Below the pieces are notes generated by a model that was given only the letters and a program-made list of their open reading frames with translations, was not told the DNA's origin and ran no database searches. A stretch of 6,320 bases of DNA, taken from NCBI GenBank assembly GCA_002401285.1, contig NVSQ01000010.1, forward strand, positions 63,121 through 69,440, read 5' to 3'. Each line of letters opens with the position of its first letter. Within the stretch, counting starts at the first letter, position 1. A program made the translations under genes and the position numbers. The DNA is from SAR202 cluster bacterium (GTDB lineage Bacteria > Chloroflexota > Dehalococcoidia > UBA3495). This document shows, in pieces, positions 1 through 6,303 of this stretch.

Positions 1-1334
1 CCGACGACCGGTTTGCCGGGAGCGCCGAGCTTCGCTCCGATGGCGGCGCCCATGCCGTAACCTTCCGAGCCACCGGCGGGTCTGATGTACTCGTTGTTGC
101 CGGCATCCCCGGTGTTCTCAAGTATGTCTTGGGCGACGGCGAATTGCTCAATGGTCACCAGCCCACCGCCGATCCGCTCCAGGGCCTTGTCTAGAGCGTC
201 CGCGAGTACATATGGACGCACCTTGCCCTGCTGTTGTGGGATCGATCGGGCGGCGTCCCGCCGCCGGGCGCGGAGTGATGCAGCCTCTTCTCTTGCCCAC
301 GCTCGACGGTCCGCGAGATCGTCCGAAGGGGAGTCGGTTAGCTCGAGTAGGCGCTGGGCCGTTCGTTTTTCGTCGGCGAGGACCGCGAGGTCCAAGCCTG
401 GGATATTTTGGAGATTTTCGACGTCTGAGCCTACAGCGATGATGCGTTCGGCGTTGAAGAAGGCGGAATAGTCGTCGGCGGTACCGGCGCCGTTGTGGCG
501 CACGCCGAAACAAAGGATAAGGTCGGGGTCGATATCACCTGCCTGCTCAAGACGGCGTCCGCCACAGTGGAGCGGATGCTTGATGGAGACCCCGCGCAAC
601 TCCCCCACAACTGGAATGCCAAAGCGCTCGGCCAGGGCCGTCACTTCGGCGTCGGCGCCGCTTTTCCAGATACCGTCGCCAGTGTACAGGAGGGGACGTT
701 TAGCATCGCGTAAGGCTTGGGCGATCTTCTCAACGTCACTATCGGATGGGTAGCCCGTGCGGATCTCCGGCAGGTCACCCTCGATAATGTTTGCGGTGTA
801 CTGCTCCGGACCGAGCAACCGGTCATAGACCGCCAGGTGGACCGGGCCGACCGGTGGAGTCATGGCAACCCGCAGCGCGCGCTCAATGGCAGCCGGCAGT
901 CCTTCAGGCTCGATCACCGTCCAGCTGGCCTTGGTCATCGGGGCGCTGATGGCGGTTGGGCCGGCATTGTGGGTAAGGTCCAGGCTTATCCTATCCGCAA
1001 AGCTGCCGGTGTCTCCGGCGAAAGTAATCACGACGACCGGCAAGCTGCCCGTCCAAACGTTGATCAGCTGTCCCATGCACTGGGCCAGGCCCGCTCCCAG
1101 GTGAACGACCATAACGCCCGGCACCAGGTTGGCCTGGGTGTAGCCCCCGGCCATGGCGGTAACCGTGCCTTCATGGAGTCCCAGGATGCCGTGGATATCA
1201 GACCGCGAGTGGAGCTCGTTGAAGAACAGAGCTTCGCGCGAACCTGAGTTGTTGAAGACGTATTTGACTCCCGAAGCTACGAGTTGCTCGACCATAAGGT
1301 GGGACGCATTGGCTGTCATTTGCCTAGTTGGCAT
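1..1334 (-). CDS. ThDP-dependent decarboxylase/synthase, benzoylformate decarboxylase or acetolactate synthase-like (3' end cut off by window edge)
   Basis: The reading frame is open for 444 complete codons from the ATG at 1334-1332 to the left edge, so the C-terminus is missing. The enzyme should use thiamine diphosphate to decarboxylate or ligate a 2-keto acid in the cytoplasm. Domains in order are the PYR domain (about 5-170), the central domain (about 197-335) and the start of the PP domain (about 375 on). The cofactor-activating glutamate is E55 in GLHEGTVTAMAGGY. The window stops after GKPVV, just where the Mg/ThDP-binding GDG motif normally follows, so roughly the last 100-130 residues are absent. 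FNNSGSRE (S32) and VVHLGAG (H78) line up by eye with the catalytic Ser and His of benzoylformate decarboxylase (S26 and H70, recalled from the family). This favours a decarboxylase over a true acetolactate synthase, but the substrate is unknown. A GAGGAG ribosome-binding site at 1343-1348 lies 8 bases before this ATG and supports it over the in-frame ATG at codon 6. It is the last visible gene of a probable operon, 43 bases after the metallo-hydrolase gene. Confidence 0.88.
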   Translation of the reverse strand, partial: MPTRQMTANASHLMVEQLVASGVKYVFNNSGSREALFFNELHSRSDIHGILGLHEGTVTAMAGGYTQANLVPGVMVVHLGAGLAQCMGQLINVWTGSLPVVVITFAGDTGSFADRISLDLTHNAGPTAISAPMTKASWTVIEPEGLPAAIERALRVAMTPPVGPVHLAVYDRLLGPEQYTANIIEGDLPEIRTGYPSDSDVEKIAQALRDAKRPLLYTGDGIWKSGADAEVTALAERFGIPVVGELRGVSIKHPLHCGGRRLEQAGDIDPDLILCFGVRHNGAGTADDYSAFFNAERIIAVGSDVENLQNIPGLDLAVLADEKRTAQRLLELTDSPSDDLADRRAWAREEAASLRARRRDAARSIPQQQGKVRPYVLADALDKALERIGGGLVTIEQFAVAQDILENTGDAGNNEYIRPAGGSEGYGMGAAIGAKLGAPGKPVV

Positions 1335-1377
1335 CGTTAACTCTCCTCAGTTGGCTATCTATCTCTAGATCGAATAT

Positions 1378-2256
1378 CTATCCGAAGCTCATCGCTCGGG
1401 CCTTTGGCAATTCACCGCGGAACTCCTGGTACAAGCGCTGAACATTGACCATGACCCTCTCCGGCTCCACCCAGTCAGCATACTCTCCCAAGGGAATCGC
1501 ACGGCTAGTGTCCTCAACGCTCGCGCCCCGCTGAAAATGCGATCGGGACTTGCGCTTTACCAAACGAAGGTACTTCAAGGTCGCGCTAACCACTTCCTTG
1601 CCGCTTACGGGACCATGCCCCGGTATCAAAGTCGTGGCATCCAAATGATTCAGGATCCCGTTTGCTACCTTGATCCAGTTGCTTACGTGTCCATCCCGCG
1701 CCAGTGGGGTCAGATAGTGAAATGCCACGTCTCCCGTGAAAAGCACCTTATCCTCAGGCAGGTATACGAGGGTGTCCCCGTAAGTATGGGCCGGACCCGG
1801 ATGGAGCAATTCGACCACCTTGCCGCCCAGGTGGACAATCATTTTGTCCTCGTAAGTGATACTGGCAGGAGTTAGCCGAGCCTCCGCCCAGTCTTCTTTG
1901 TACTGGGGGTATCGTTCACTCAGCATCCCCACGTCCGCGCCCCTGGTGATCAAAGATTCCCGGCATCCACGGTGAGAAACTATCTCGGCCGGAAGGTAGA
2001 ACTGGTTGCCAAAGGAATGGTCCACATGATGGTGGGTGTTGACCACGTATCTGATGGGCTTATCGGTGACTTTGCGTATCTCCTCCATGTACATACGTAC
2101 CTGGCTGGCTACCATCATGGCGTCGATAACCAACACGCCATCGTCGCCTACTATGAAGCCGGAGTTGCATATGTCCCATCCTACCCCGCTGTGGATATAA
2201 GCGAAGACGTTGGGAGCGACCTCCTGTAATCCCGACTTCCAGGATGGTATGGGCAT
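1378..2256 (-). CDS. Metallo-beta-lactamase-fold metal-dependent hydrolase
   Basis: A 292-residue protein of the metallo-beta-lactamase superfamily, glyoxalase II/SoxH-like in general form. The complete dinuclear metal site is visible: the HxHxDH motif as H75, H77, D79 and H80 in NTHHHVDH, then H157 in PGPAHTYGD, bridging D176 in LFTGDVAFH, and H214 in IPGHGP. The N-terminal segment (about 14-50) is the usual beta-rich start with the buried Asp of VLVIDAMM. The C-terminal part after 220 (about 70 residues) is helical and lacks a recognisable extra domain. No signal peptide is apparent, so it is probably cytoplasmic. Such enzymes hydrolyse thioesters, esters, lactones or beta-lactams, and the sequence does not identify which. 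The ATG start has an AAAGGAG site at 2263-2269, 6 bases upstream. It sits between the aminotransferase gene (71-base gap) and the ThDP enzyme gene (43-base gap), all on the same strand, which argues for co-transcription and a shared pathway. Confidence 0.9.
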   Translation of the reverse strand: MPIPSWKSGLQEVAPNVFAYIHSGVGWDICNSGFIVGDDGVLVIDAMMVASQVRMYMEEIRKVTDKPIRYVVNTHHHVDHSFGNQFYLPAEIVSHRGCRESLITRGADVGMLSERYPQYKEDWAEARLTPASITYEDKMIVHLGGKVVELLHPGPAHTYGDTLVYLPEDKVLFTGDVAFHYLTPLARDGHVSNWIKVANGILNHLDATTLIPGHGPVSGKEVVSATLKYLRLVKRKSRSHFQRGASVEDTSRAIPLGEYADWVEPERVMVNVQRLYQEFRGELPKARAMSFG

Positions 2257-2327
2257 CTTTGGCTCCTTTGGCGACTATTTTAAGGCGGGGAATGGGCTCT
2301 CACCGGGGCAAATGTACAAGTACCCCA

Positions 2328-3233
2328 CTAAGGGTTCGCAAAAGACAATGCTTGGTCAACGAAGTCCACTCCAACCATCTCGCTCCACGCGGACTGTAAT
2401 TGGCGGGTGATCGGCCCCGGCACGCCTTCGCCCACCGGCCGGTTGTCGATCTTCCCGGCGGGCAGGATGCAGTACGTGGTGTTGGTAAGAAATATCTCGT
2501 CGGCGGTATATGCGTCGTAAGGTTGGAGCTCTTCTTCCCGCGTTGGGATCCCCAGCCGTTTAGCCATCTCCCGGATGACCCTCTGGGTATCGCCTTGAAG
2601 AGAGCTGTGGTCGGTCGGCATTCTTAGCACGCCGTCGGTGATCAGGTAAAAGTTGCCGGCTATATGCTCGGCGATGTTGCCGTTCTCATCTAGCAGAACT
2701 GGATACGCTTCCGGGTCCACGTCAGCCGCTTCCAGACTGGCGATGACGAAATTCATCCGGCTATAATGCTTCACCTTCGGATCGAGGGATTCGGTGGAGT
2801 AGGAACGGGTTCGCGGTATAACGACGTGCACGCCGGACTGGTAGAATTTAGCGAACTGGGCGAAGTCTATTCGCTGGGGCAGGATGCACACGGTTGGGGG
2901 CACGGGATCGACGACACTTTTCGCCCTGCCTCGTGTCACGAACTGGGTGACCGTAAAGTCTCCTCCAGGCTCACGCAAGTCTTCGTTTCGCTCCACGACT
3001 TCGCGGGTCAACGCTTCTAGCTCGTCGATATTAAGTCCGGAGTCCAGACGGGTGAATTTAAGTGAGCGCATGAATCGCTCTAGGTGCTCACGCAGCCGAA
3101 AAATCTTTCCATCGAAGGTGCGTTGGAGATCGTAGACCACGTCTCCAGTACGGAACCCCCTGTCGGTGGCGTGGATCAGACACTGACTGTCAGGAACAAA
3201 CTCCCCGTTAAAATACGCGATAAGCTCGTCCAT
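2328..3233 (-). CDS. Class IV (fold-type IV) PLP-dependent aminotransferase
   Basis: A 301-residue protein, the usual length for the branched-chain / D-amino-acid aminotransferase / aminodeoxychorismate lyase superfamily. It should transfer an amino group with pyridoxal phosphate in the cytoplasm. The N-terminal domain carries RGFRTGDVVYD (25-35) followed by DGKIFRLREHLERF (41-54), the family's substrate-domain signature. The Schiff-base lysine is most likely K155 in PKVKHYSRMN. The cofactor-ring glutamate is E189 in GNIAEHIAGNFYL, and LQGDTQRVI (212-220) matches the LxGxTR phosphate-binding loop. ADEIFLTNTTYCILP (244-258) is the second phosphate-side strand. By eye the N-terminal signature and the C-terminus (PVGEGVPGPITRQLQSAW) resemble the BCAT / (R)-selective amine transaminase branch more than aminodeoxychorismate lyase, but the substrate cannot be assigned. 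The ATG has a TGAGGT site at 3238-3243, at a rather short spacing. It is the first gene of the leftward operon and faces the control region at 3234-3534. Confidence 0.9.
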   Translation of the reverse strand: MDELIAYFNGEFVPDSQCLIHATDRGFRTGDVVYDLQRTFDGKIFRLREHLERFMRSLKFTRLDSGLNIDELEALTREVVERNEDLREPGGDFTVTQFVTRGRAKSVVDPVPPTVCILPQRIDFAQFAKFYQSGVHVVIPRTRSYSTESLDPKVKHYSRMNFVIASLEAADVDPEAYPVLLDENGNIAEHIAGNFYLITDGVLRMPTDHSSLQGDTQRVIREMAKRLGIPTREEELQPYDAYTADEIFLTNTTYCILPAGKIDNRPVGEGVPGPITRQLQSAWSEMVGVDFVDQALSFANP

Positions 3234-3323
3234 ATTTACCTCAATATCGAACGCCGGTAGGGAGGGTCAGAGACAGAAACTCTTGGACTGTCAGCGGCGT
3301 CCACGCATCCGGTCTCTAGAGGC

Positions 3324-3352
3324 ATATTACGTCGGAGGAGAGGGGTTGTCCA
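3324..3352 (-). promoter_or_regulatory. Candidate sigma70-type promoter for the aminotransferase operon
   Basis: Read on the minus strand, TGGACA (3352-3347) matches five of six bases of the -35 consensus. TAATAT (3329-3324) matches four of six of the -10, with an ideal 17-base spacer. Transcription would begin near 3317 and leave a leader of roughly 80 bases before the ATG at 3233. This is a pattern match only. Confidence 0.45.
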
Positions 3353-3363
3353 CACGGCACAAC
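3345..3363. promoter_or_regulatory. Inverted repeat overlapping the leftward -35 box (possible operator)
   Basis: GTTGT and ACAAC form perfect 5-base arms around 9 bases. The left arm overlaps the candidate -35 hexamer of the leftward promoter, so a dimeric repressor bound here would block that promoter. The arms are short and could occur by chance; no regulator is visible to pair with it. Confidence 0.3.
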
Positions 3364-3396
3364 GGTTTCTCCAGAAGTGAGTATCAAGCGCGATAG

Positions 3397-3408
3397 CCAC
3401 AAATGTGG
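3397..3408. promoter_or_regulatory. 12-base near-palindrome CCACAAATGTGG (possible regulator site)
   Basis: CCACA and TGTGG are perfect 5-base arms around a central AA. The site lies between the two divergent promoter candidates, about 45 bases upstream of the leftward -35 and about 40 bases upstream of the rightward -35-like element. That is a suitable place for an activator or shared regulator, but function is inferred from position and symmetry alone. Confidence 0.3.
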
Positions 3409-3449
3409 AAGAAGAGTCGCACCGGGAGGACCTCTTTCGATTGTAAGTG

Positions 3450-3479
3450 TTGGACCGTTGGGTCTTCAATTGTTATAAA
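3450..3479 (+). promoter_or_regulatory. Candidate extended -10 promoter for the amidohydrolase gene
   Basis: TATAAA at 3474-3479 matches five of six -10 bases and is preceded by TG at 3471-3472, the extended -10 arrangement (TGnTATAAA). The -35-like TTGGAC at 3450-3455, 18 bases upstream, matches only three of six positions, which an extended -10 can tolerate. Transcription would start near 3486, about 50 bases before the ATG at 3535. Confidence 0.5.
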
Positions 3480-3522
3480 ATCCATTTCGAAGGCCCCCTG
3501 GGTGATCCAATAGAAGGTGATT

Positions 3523-3528
3523 AGGAGG
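3523..3528 (+). promoter_or_regulatory. Ribosome-binding site AGGAGG that fixes the amidohydrolase start
   Basis: A full AGGAGG lies 6 bases before the ATG at 3535. The in-frame GTG at 3517 would place this ribosome-binding site inside the coding sequence and add six residues (MIRRKT) before the conserved N-terminal strand, so ATG 3535 is preferred. Confidence 0.85.
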
Positions 3529-3534
3529 AAGACC

Positions 3535-4962
3535 ATGCTAGATCTGATTATTAAAGGCGGCCAGGTCGTGACTAGCTGGGGCGTAGGCGACTGGGAGATA
3601 GCGGTCCAAGGGGACAAAATCGTCGGAGTTGGGGCTCCGGGGACATTCACCGAAGAAGCGGGCCGGGTGATCGACGCTTCGGGCAAGATAGTGGTTCCTG
3701 GAGGCATCGAACCCCACGCCCATATCGCCGCGCCTTTCGTGGCCCAGGGTCAAAACCTGAGTACGGCGCCGCCGGAGCAGGTCAGCCGTGCCGCCCTCTT
3801 TGGAGGCACGACCACGCTGCTGGACTTCGCCGTCCAGAATCCCGGCATCGACGTCAACCAGGCCATCGCCGAGCGCACTTCGGTCTGGCAGGGAAATTCC
3901 TACGCCGACTACTCTCATCACCTGATGCTATCGGGCGAGATTGATTCCAACATTATGGGCCAGGTGCGCGAGGCCGTCGAGGAAGGATTCGCATCCGTTA
4001 AGATATTCACCACGAATGTACGTCCTCCCACCACTCCAGGGCCTGGGCGAATGGTCCGCATGGGCCACCTTCACGATCTGATGGAGCTGATACAGCGTCA
4101 CGGCGCAATGCTGCTGGTCCATTCCGAGGACGACGACATGGTGATGAACATGTACCGGAAGCTGGGCGACGAAGAGCGCACCGTTTGGTGGAATATGCCG
4201 CTGGTGCACAATAACGAGTCAGAGGACGTGTCGTTTCGCCGGGTCTTGAACGTGGCTGGGTGGACCGGATCTCCGGTTTATTTCGTCCATGTCAGCGCCA
4301 GGGAGGGGATCCAAGCGATCGGAGAGTCCAGAGCCAAAGGGATGCCGGTATACGGAGAAACACTCCACAACTACTGCTGTTTCAACTCTGATAACTACCG
4401 GGAAGAGAACGGCATGAAGTACCACACCTATCCGTCCCTAAAGTCGGAAGAGGACCGGCTCTCCCTGTGGAACGGCATCGTTCAGGGCGGCCTCAGCACC
4501 ATGGCCACCGACGAGTACTGCACATCCTGGGAGGTCAAGATTGCCGGGAAAACCATATCCGACGTGACCGGAGGACACAACGGGGCCGAGACCCGCATGG
4601 GGATCACGTTCAGCGAGGGGGTTTCCAAGCGCGGAATGACGCTGCCGCGGTTTGTGGACGTAACATCGGCCAACGCCGCCAAAATCATGGGCCTGTACCC
4701 ACGCAAAGGGGTCATCGCCCCAGGCAGCGATGCCGATATCGTCCTTATCGACCCAAATATCAAGAAAACACTAGCCACGGGAGACTTCCACATCACTGAC
4801 TACAGCATTTGGGATGGATTTGAAATCGAAGGCTGGCCGACAACCACTATCTTGAGAGGAAAAGTGGTCGTGGAGAACGGCCAGCTACACGCAACCCTGG
4901 GCGGAGGCCAGTTTCTCCGTCGAAAAGTCGACCCCGCTGTCACCAACGGGCCGGTCTGTTAG
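3535..4962 (+). CDS. Dihydropyrimidinase/hydantoinase-family metal-dependent amidohydrolase with altered active site
   Basis: A 475-residue protein of normal length for cyclic amidases (dihydropyrimidinase, D-hydantoinase, allantoinase), which open cyclic amide or imide rings in the cytoplasm. The small beta domain is formed by the N-terminus (about 1-55) and the C-terminus (about 390-460), flanking the TIM barrel. All metal ligands are visible: H61 and H63 in GGIEPHAHI, K156 in SVKIFTT (the lysine normally carboxylated to bridge two zincs), H196 in LLVHSED, H252 in YFVHVSA and D326 in ATDEYC. TSANAAKIMGLYPRKG (377-392) and PGSDADIVLIDP (396-407) are family hallmarks. Two positions depart from classical hydantoinases. 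The residue five after the bridging lysine is N161 instead of the catalytic/oxyanion Tyr, and the Asp-His pair at the last ligand is Asp-Glu (D326-E327). The substrate-loop SPPLR-like segment reads YPSLK (299-303). The fold is therefore certain but classical hydantoin or dihydropyrimidine activity is doubtful. The gene has its own promoter candidate, diverges from the aminotransferase operon and converges on the transporter gene. Confidence 0.92.
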   Translation: MLDLIIKGGQVVTSWGVGDWEIAVQGDKIVGVGAPGTFTEEAGRVIDASGKIVVPGGIEPHAHIAAPFVAQGQNLSTAPPEQVSRAALFGGTTTLLDFAVQNPGIDVNQAIAERTSVWQGNSYADYSHHLMLSGEIDSNIMGQVREAVEEGFASVKIFTTNVRPPTTPGPGRMVRMGHLHDLMELIQRHGAMLLVHSEDDDMVMNMYRKLGDEERTVWWNMPLVHNNESEDVSFRRVLNVAGWTGSPVYFVHVSAREGIQAIGESRAKGMPVYGETLHNYCCFNSDNYREENGMKYHTYPSLKSEEDRLSLWNGIVQGGLSTMATDEYCTSWEVKIAGKTISDVTGGHNGAETRMGITFSEGVSKRGMTLPRFVDVTSANAAKIMGLYPRKGVIAPGSDADIVLIDPNIKKTLATGDFHITDYSIWDGFEIEGWPTTTILRGKVVVENGQLHATLGGGQFLRRKVDPAVTNGPVC

Positions 4963-4969
4963 CCCTATC

Positions 4970-5009
4970 CACCGCTGCGCTTTCTCAAGAAAGGTGAGCT
5001 GCAGCGGTG
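4970..5009. terminator. Stem-loop between convergent genes (possible bidirectional terminator)
   Basis: CACCGCTGC (4970-4978) and GCAGCGGTG (5001-5009) form a perfect GC-rich 9-base stem that begins 8 bases after the amidohydrolase stop codon. Its 22-base loop holds a second small hairpin (CTTTC/GAAAG around TCAA). There is no T-run directly after it in the plus direction or the minus direction, so it is not a textbook intrinsic terminator. It may still end transcription with Rho or protect the 3' ends of the two convergent transcripts. Confidence 0.4.
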
Positions 5010-5061
5010 AATCTGAAAAAGATTGGGACGTCTGCCTCCTGAGAAGCGCGGCGTCCATTGC

Positions 5062-6303
5062 TCACGTGTATTTATCCCCATCGGCACGAAGCATCGGTGG
5101 AGCGGTATTTCGGGCGTAAGCTGGATAGAACACGCTGGCGACTACACCCAATCCGGTGAGGACACACAGCGTTACCAACCCCGTCTGCAGCGAACCGGTG
5201 AACTGGGCTACCAGCCCGGTCACAACCGGACCCGCGGCGAATCCCAATCCCGAAAACGTGACTACCAAGGAAGAGATCACCGCAACCTCCCTGGGCCGTA
5301 TCCCAGGAAACTCAAAGGGCAACACATTAATGGCCGGGGTGGCAACCCACACGATCCCCAGCCCGGTGATCAGGAACATCAGCAGAATCGGGTTGGTCGT
5401 GAAGGTGATGGCCACCCCAAATAGCACGTTAAAGAGCGCCGGGACACCCAGCAACAGCTTGCGGTTCCGAATCTTGCGTGCCAGGAATCCTCCAAAGAGT
5501 CCGCTGGGAATGAGGCCGTAGTAGAGGAAACCCAATAAGGGGCCACCCAAGGTGAGCGACACTCCCCGTTCTTCCAGCCAAAGCGTCGGCAGGAAAGTCA
5601 CTATGGCGGTCCAGGTAGCTGACAGGAAGAACATCATCGCGGCGATGATCCAGGCTTGAGGATAAGCAGCCAGGGCCCGAAGCGGCGCTCCTTCTTGCTC
5701 ATTCAGCTGGCTCTTAATGTCGCGCACCGGGGCCTTTCTTTCCTGGGCCACCAACACCCAAGCGAAGGCTTGCACCAGCATCAGTCCGCCCATCAACAAG
5801 TATGCGCCCCGCCAACTGCCAACTGCTGTGATAAAAAGGGCGCTGGTGCTCACGGCCAGCGCGAGGATCAAGCTGTGCTGCGAAAGACCGACCGAGTTGA
5901 TCTGTGCGTATTGGCGGGGTGCGGCCCACTGCTGCAGCAGCAATGTCCGGGCGGGAGTGGCGATGACGTGGCAAAGGACGAGGAATAATCTCGCCAATAG
6001 CAGGAAGACGAAGCCGGTGGCCAAGGCCTGCATGAATAGAAAAGGGAGGCTCAATAACAGAGACACCAGGACAACTGGCACGGGCCGGAAGCGAGAGAAC
6101 CAAGCGCCGAATGGCAACGCGGCGGTAGCAGCCGTGATCCACCAGACCCCCTGGAGCAACCCTGCCTGGAGCAGTGAAATATTCAGGTCGTCGCGGATAA
6201 ACGGAAGGAACAGGCCGAAGGTATAGGAGATGAGGATTACACTGCTGCCCTGAGCCCGGAAGAGCAGCAACACCGCCCAACCGCGGGCCGGGGTACGAGT
6301 CAC
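5062..6303 (-). CDS. Major facilitator superfamily (MFS) transporter, 12 membrane segments
   Basis: A 413-residue inner-membrane protein, normal for an MFS carrier driven by ion gradients. Hydrophobic segments lie at about 8-34, 44-68, 76-92, 95-117, 138-160, 163-185, then a hydrophilic central loop (186-212), and 213-236, 250-275, 283-300, 303-325, 340-366 and 370-392. This is the 6+6 layout of the family. The loop between segments 8 and 9, GGFLARKIRNRK (271-282), matches the GxLaDRxGrR-type motif A. The equivalent loop between segments 2 and 3 is degenerate (PFGAWFSRFRP). The substrate is unknown; neighbouring enzymes suggest an organic acid, amino-acid derivative or cyclic amide, by context only. 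The GTG start at 6303 has only a weak TAGG-like site upstream. The frame stays open to the right edge, so the true start may lie outside the window. It converges on the amidohydrolase gene with a 99-base gap. Confidence 0.88.
   Translation of the reverse strand: MTRTPARGWAVLLLFRAQGSSVILISYTFGLFLPFIRDDLNISLLQAGLLQGVWWITAATAALPFGAWFSRFRPVPVVLVSLLLSLPFLFMQALATGFVFLLLARLFLVLCHVIATPARTLLLQQWAAPRQYAQINSVGLSQHSLILALAVSTSALFITAVGSWRGAYLLMGGLMLVQAFAWVLVAQERKAPVRDIKSQLNEQEGAPLRALAAYPQAWIIAAMMFFLSATWTAIVTFLPTLWLEERGVSLTLGGPLLGFLYYGLIPSGLFGGFLARKIRNRKLLLGVPALFNVLFGVAITFTTNPILLMFLITGLGIVWVATPAINVLPFEFPGIRPREVAVISSLVVTFSGLGFAAGPVVTGLVAQFTGSLQTGLVTLCVLTGLGVVASVFYPAYARNTAPPMLRADGDKYT

Larger units (their letters stand above)
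3234..3534. other. Divergent intergenic control region
   Basis: About 300 bases separate the leftward aminotransferase operon from the rightward amidohydrolase gene. Open frames here have no start context or family motifs and look like chance. The stretch contains a candidate leftward promoter, a candidate rightward promoter, two inverted repeats and a repeated TTGGAC(T/C)GT word (3283-3291 and 3450-3458), each described separately where supported. No regulator gene lies in the window. Confidence 0.7.

Noticed and set aside
717..1247. A 176-codon plus-strand open frame and other plus-strand frames in 85-1368
   Set aside because: They lie antisense to the ThDP enzyme, whose minus-strand frame shows clear family motifs over the whole stretch; their translations look low-complexity and without domains.
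2277..2305. Internal promoter in front of the metallo-hydrolase gene (TAAAAT on the minus strand)
   Set aside because: The -10-like word is good, but no acceptable -35 lies 16-18 bases upstream and transcription would start almost at the ribosome-binding site; co-transcription with the aminotransferase gene is simpler.
2314..2323. GTACAAGTAC palindrome after the aminotransferase stop
   Set aside because: It is too short and too weak for a terminator, and has no evidence of function.
3314..3321. CTCTAGAG palindrome near the leftward transcription start
   Set aside because: Eight-base palindromes are common by chance and it has no matching partner or repeat nearby.
3517..3534. GTG at 3517 as the amidohydrolase start
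   Set aside because: The AGGAGG ribosome-binding site at 3523-3528 is ideally placed for the ATG at 3535 and would lie inside the coding region if GTG were used.
3236..3707. Minus-strand frames of 77 and 107 codons in the divergent intergenic region and the start of the amidohydrolase gene
   Set aside because: They show no family motifs, overlap the promoter candidates and overlap a well-supported gene on the other strand.
5714..6280. A 188-codon minus-strand frame overlapping the transporter
   Set aside because: It is the same region in another frame of the MFS gene; the MFS frame gives a coherent 12-segment membrane protein, while this one is Arg/Pro/Gly-rich without motifs.
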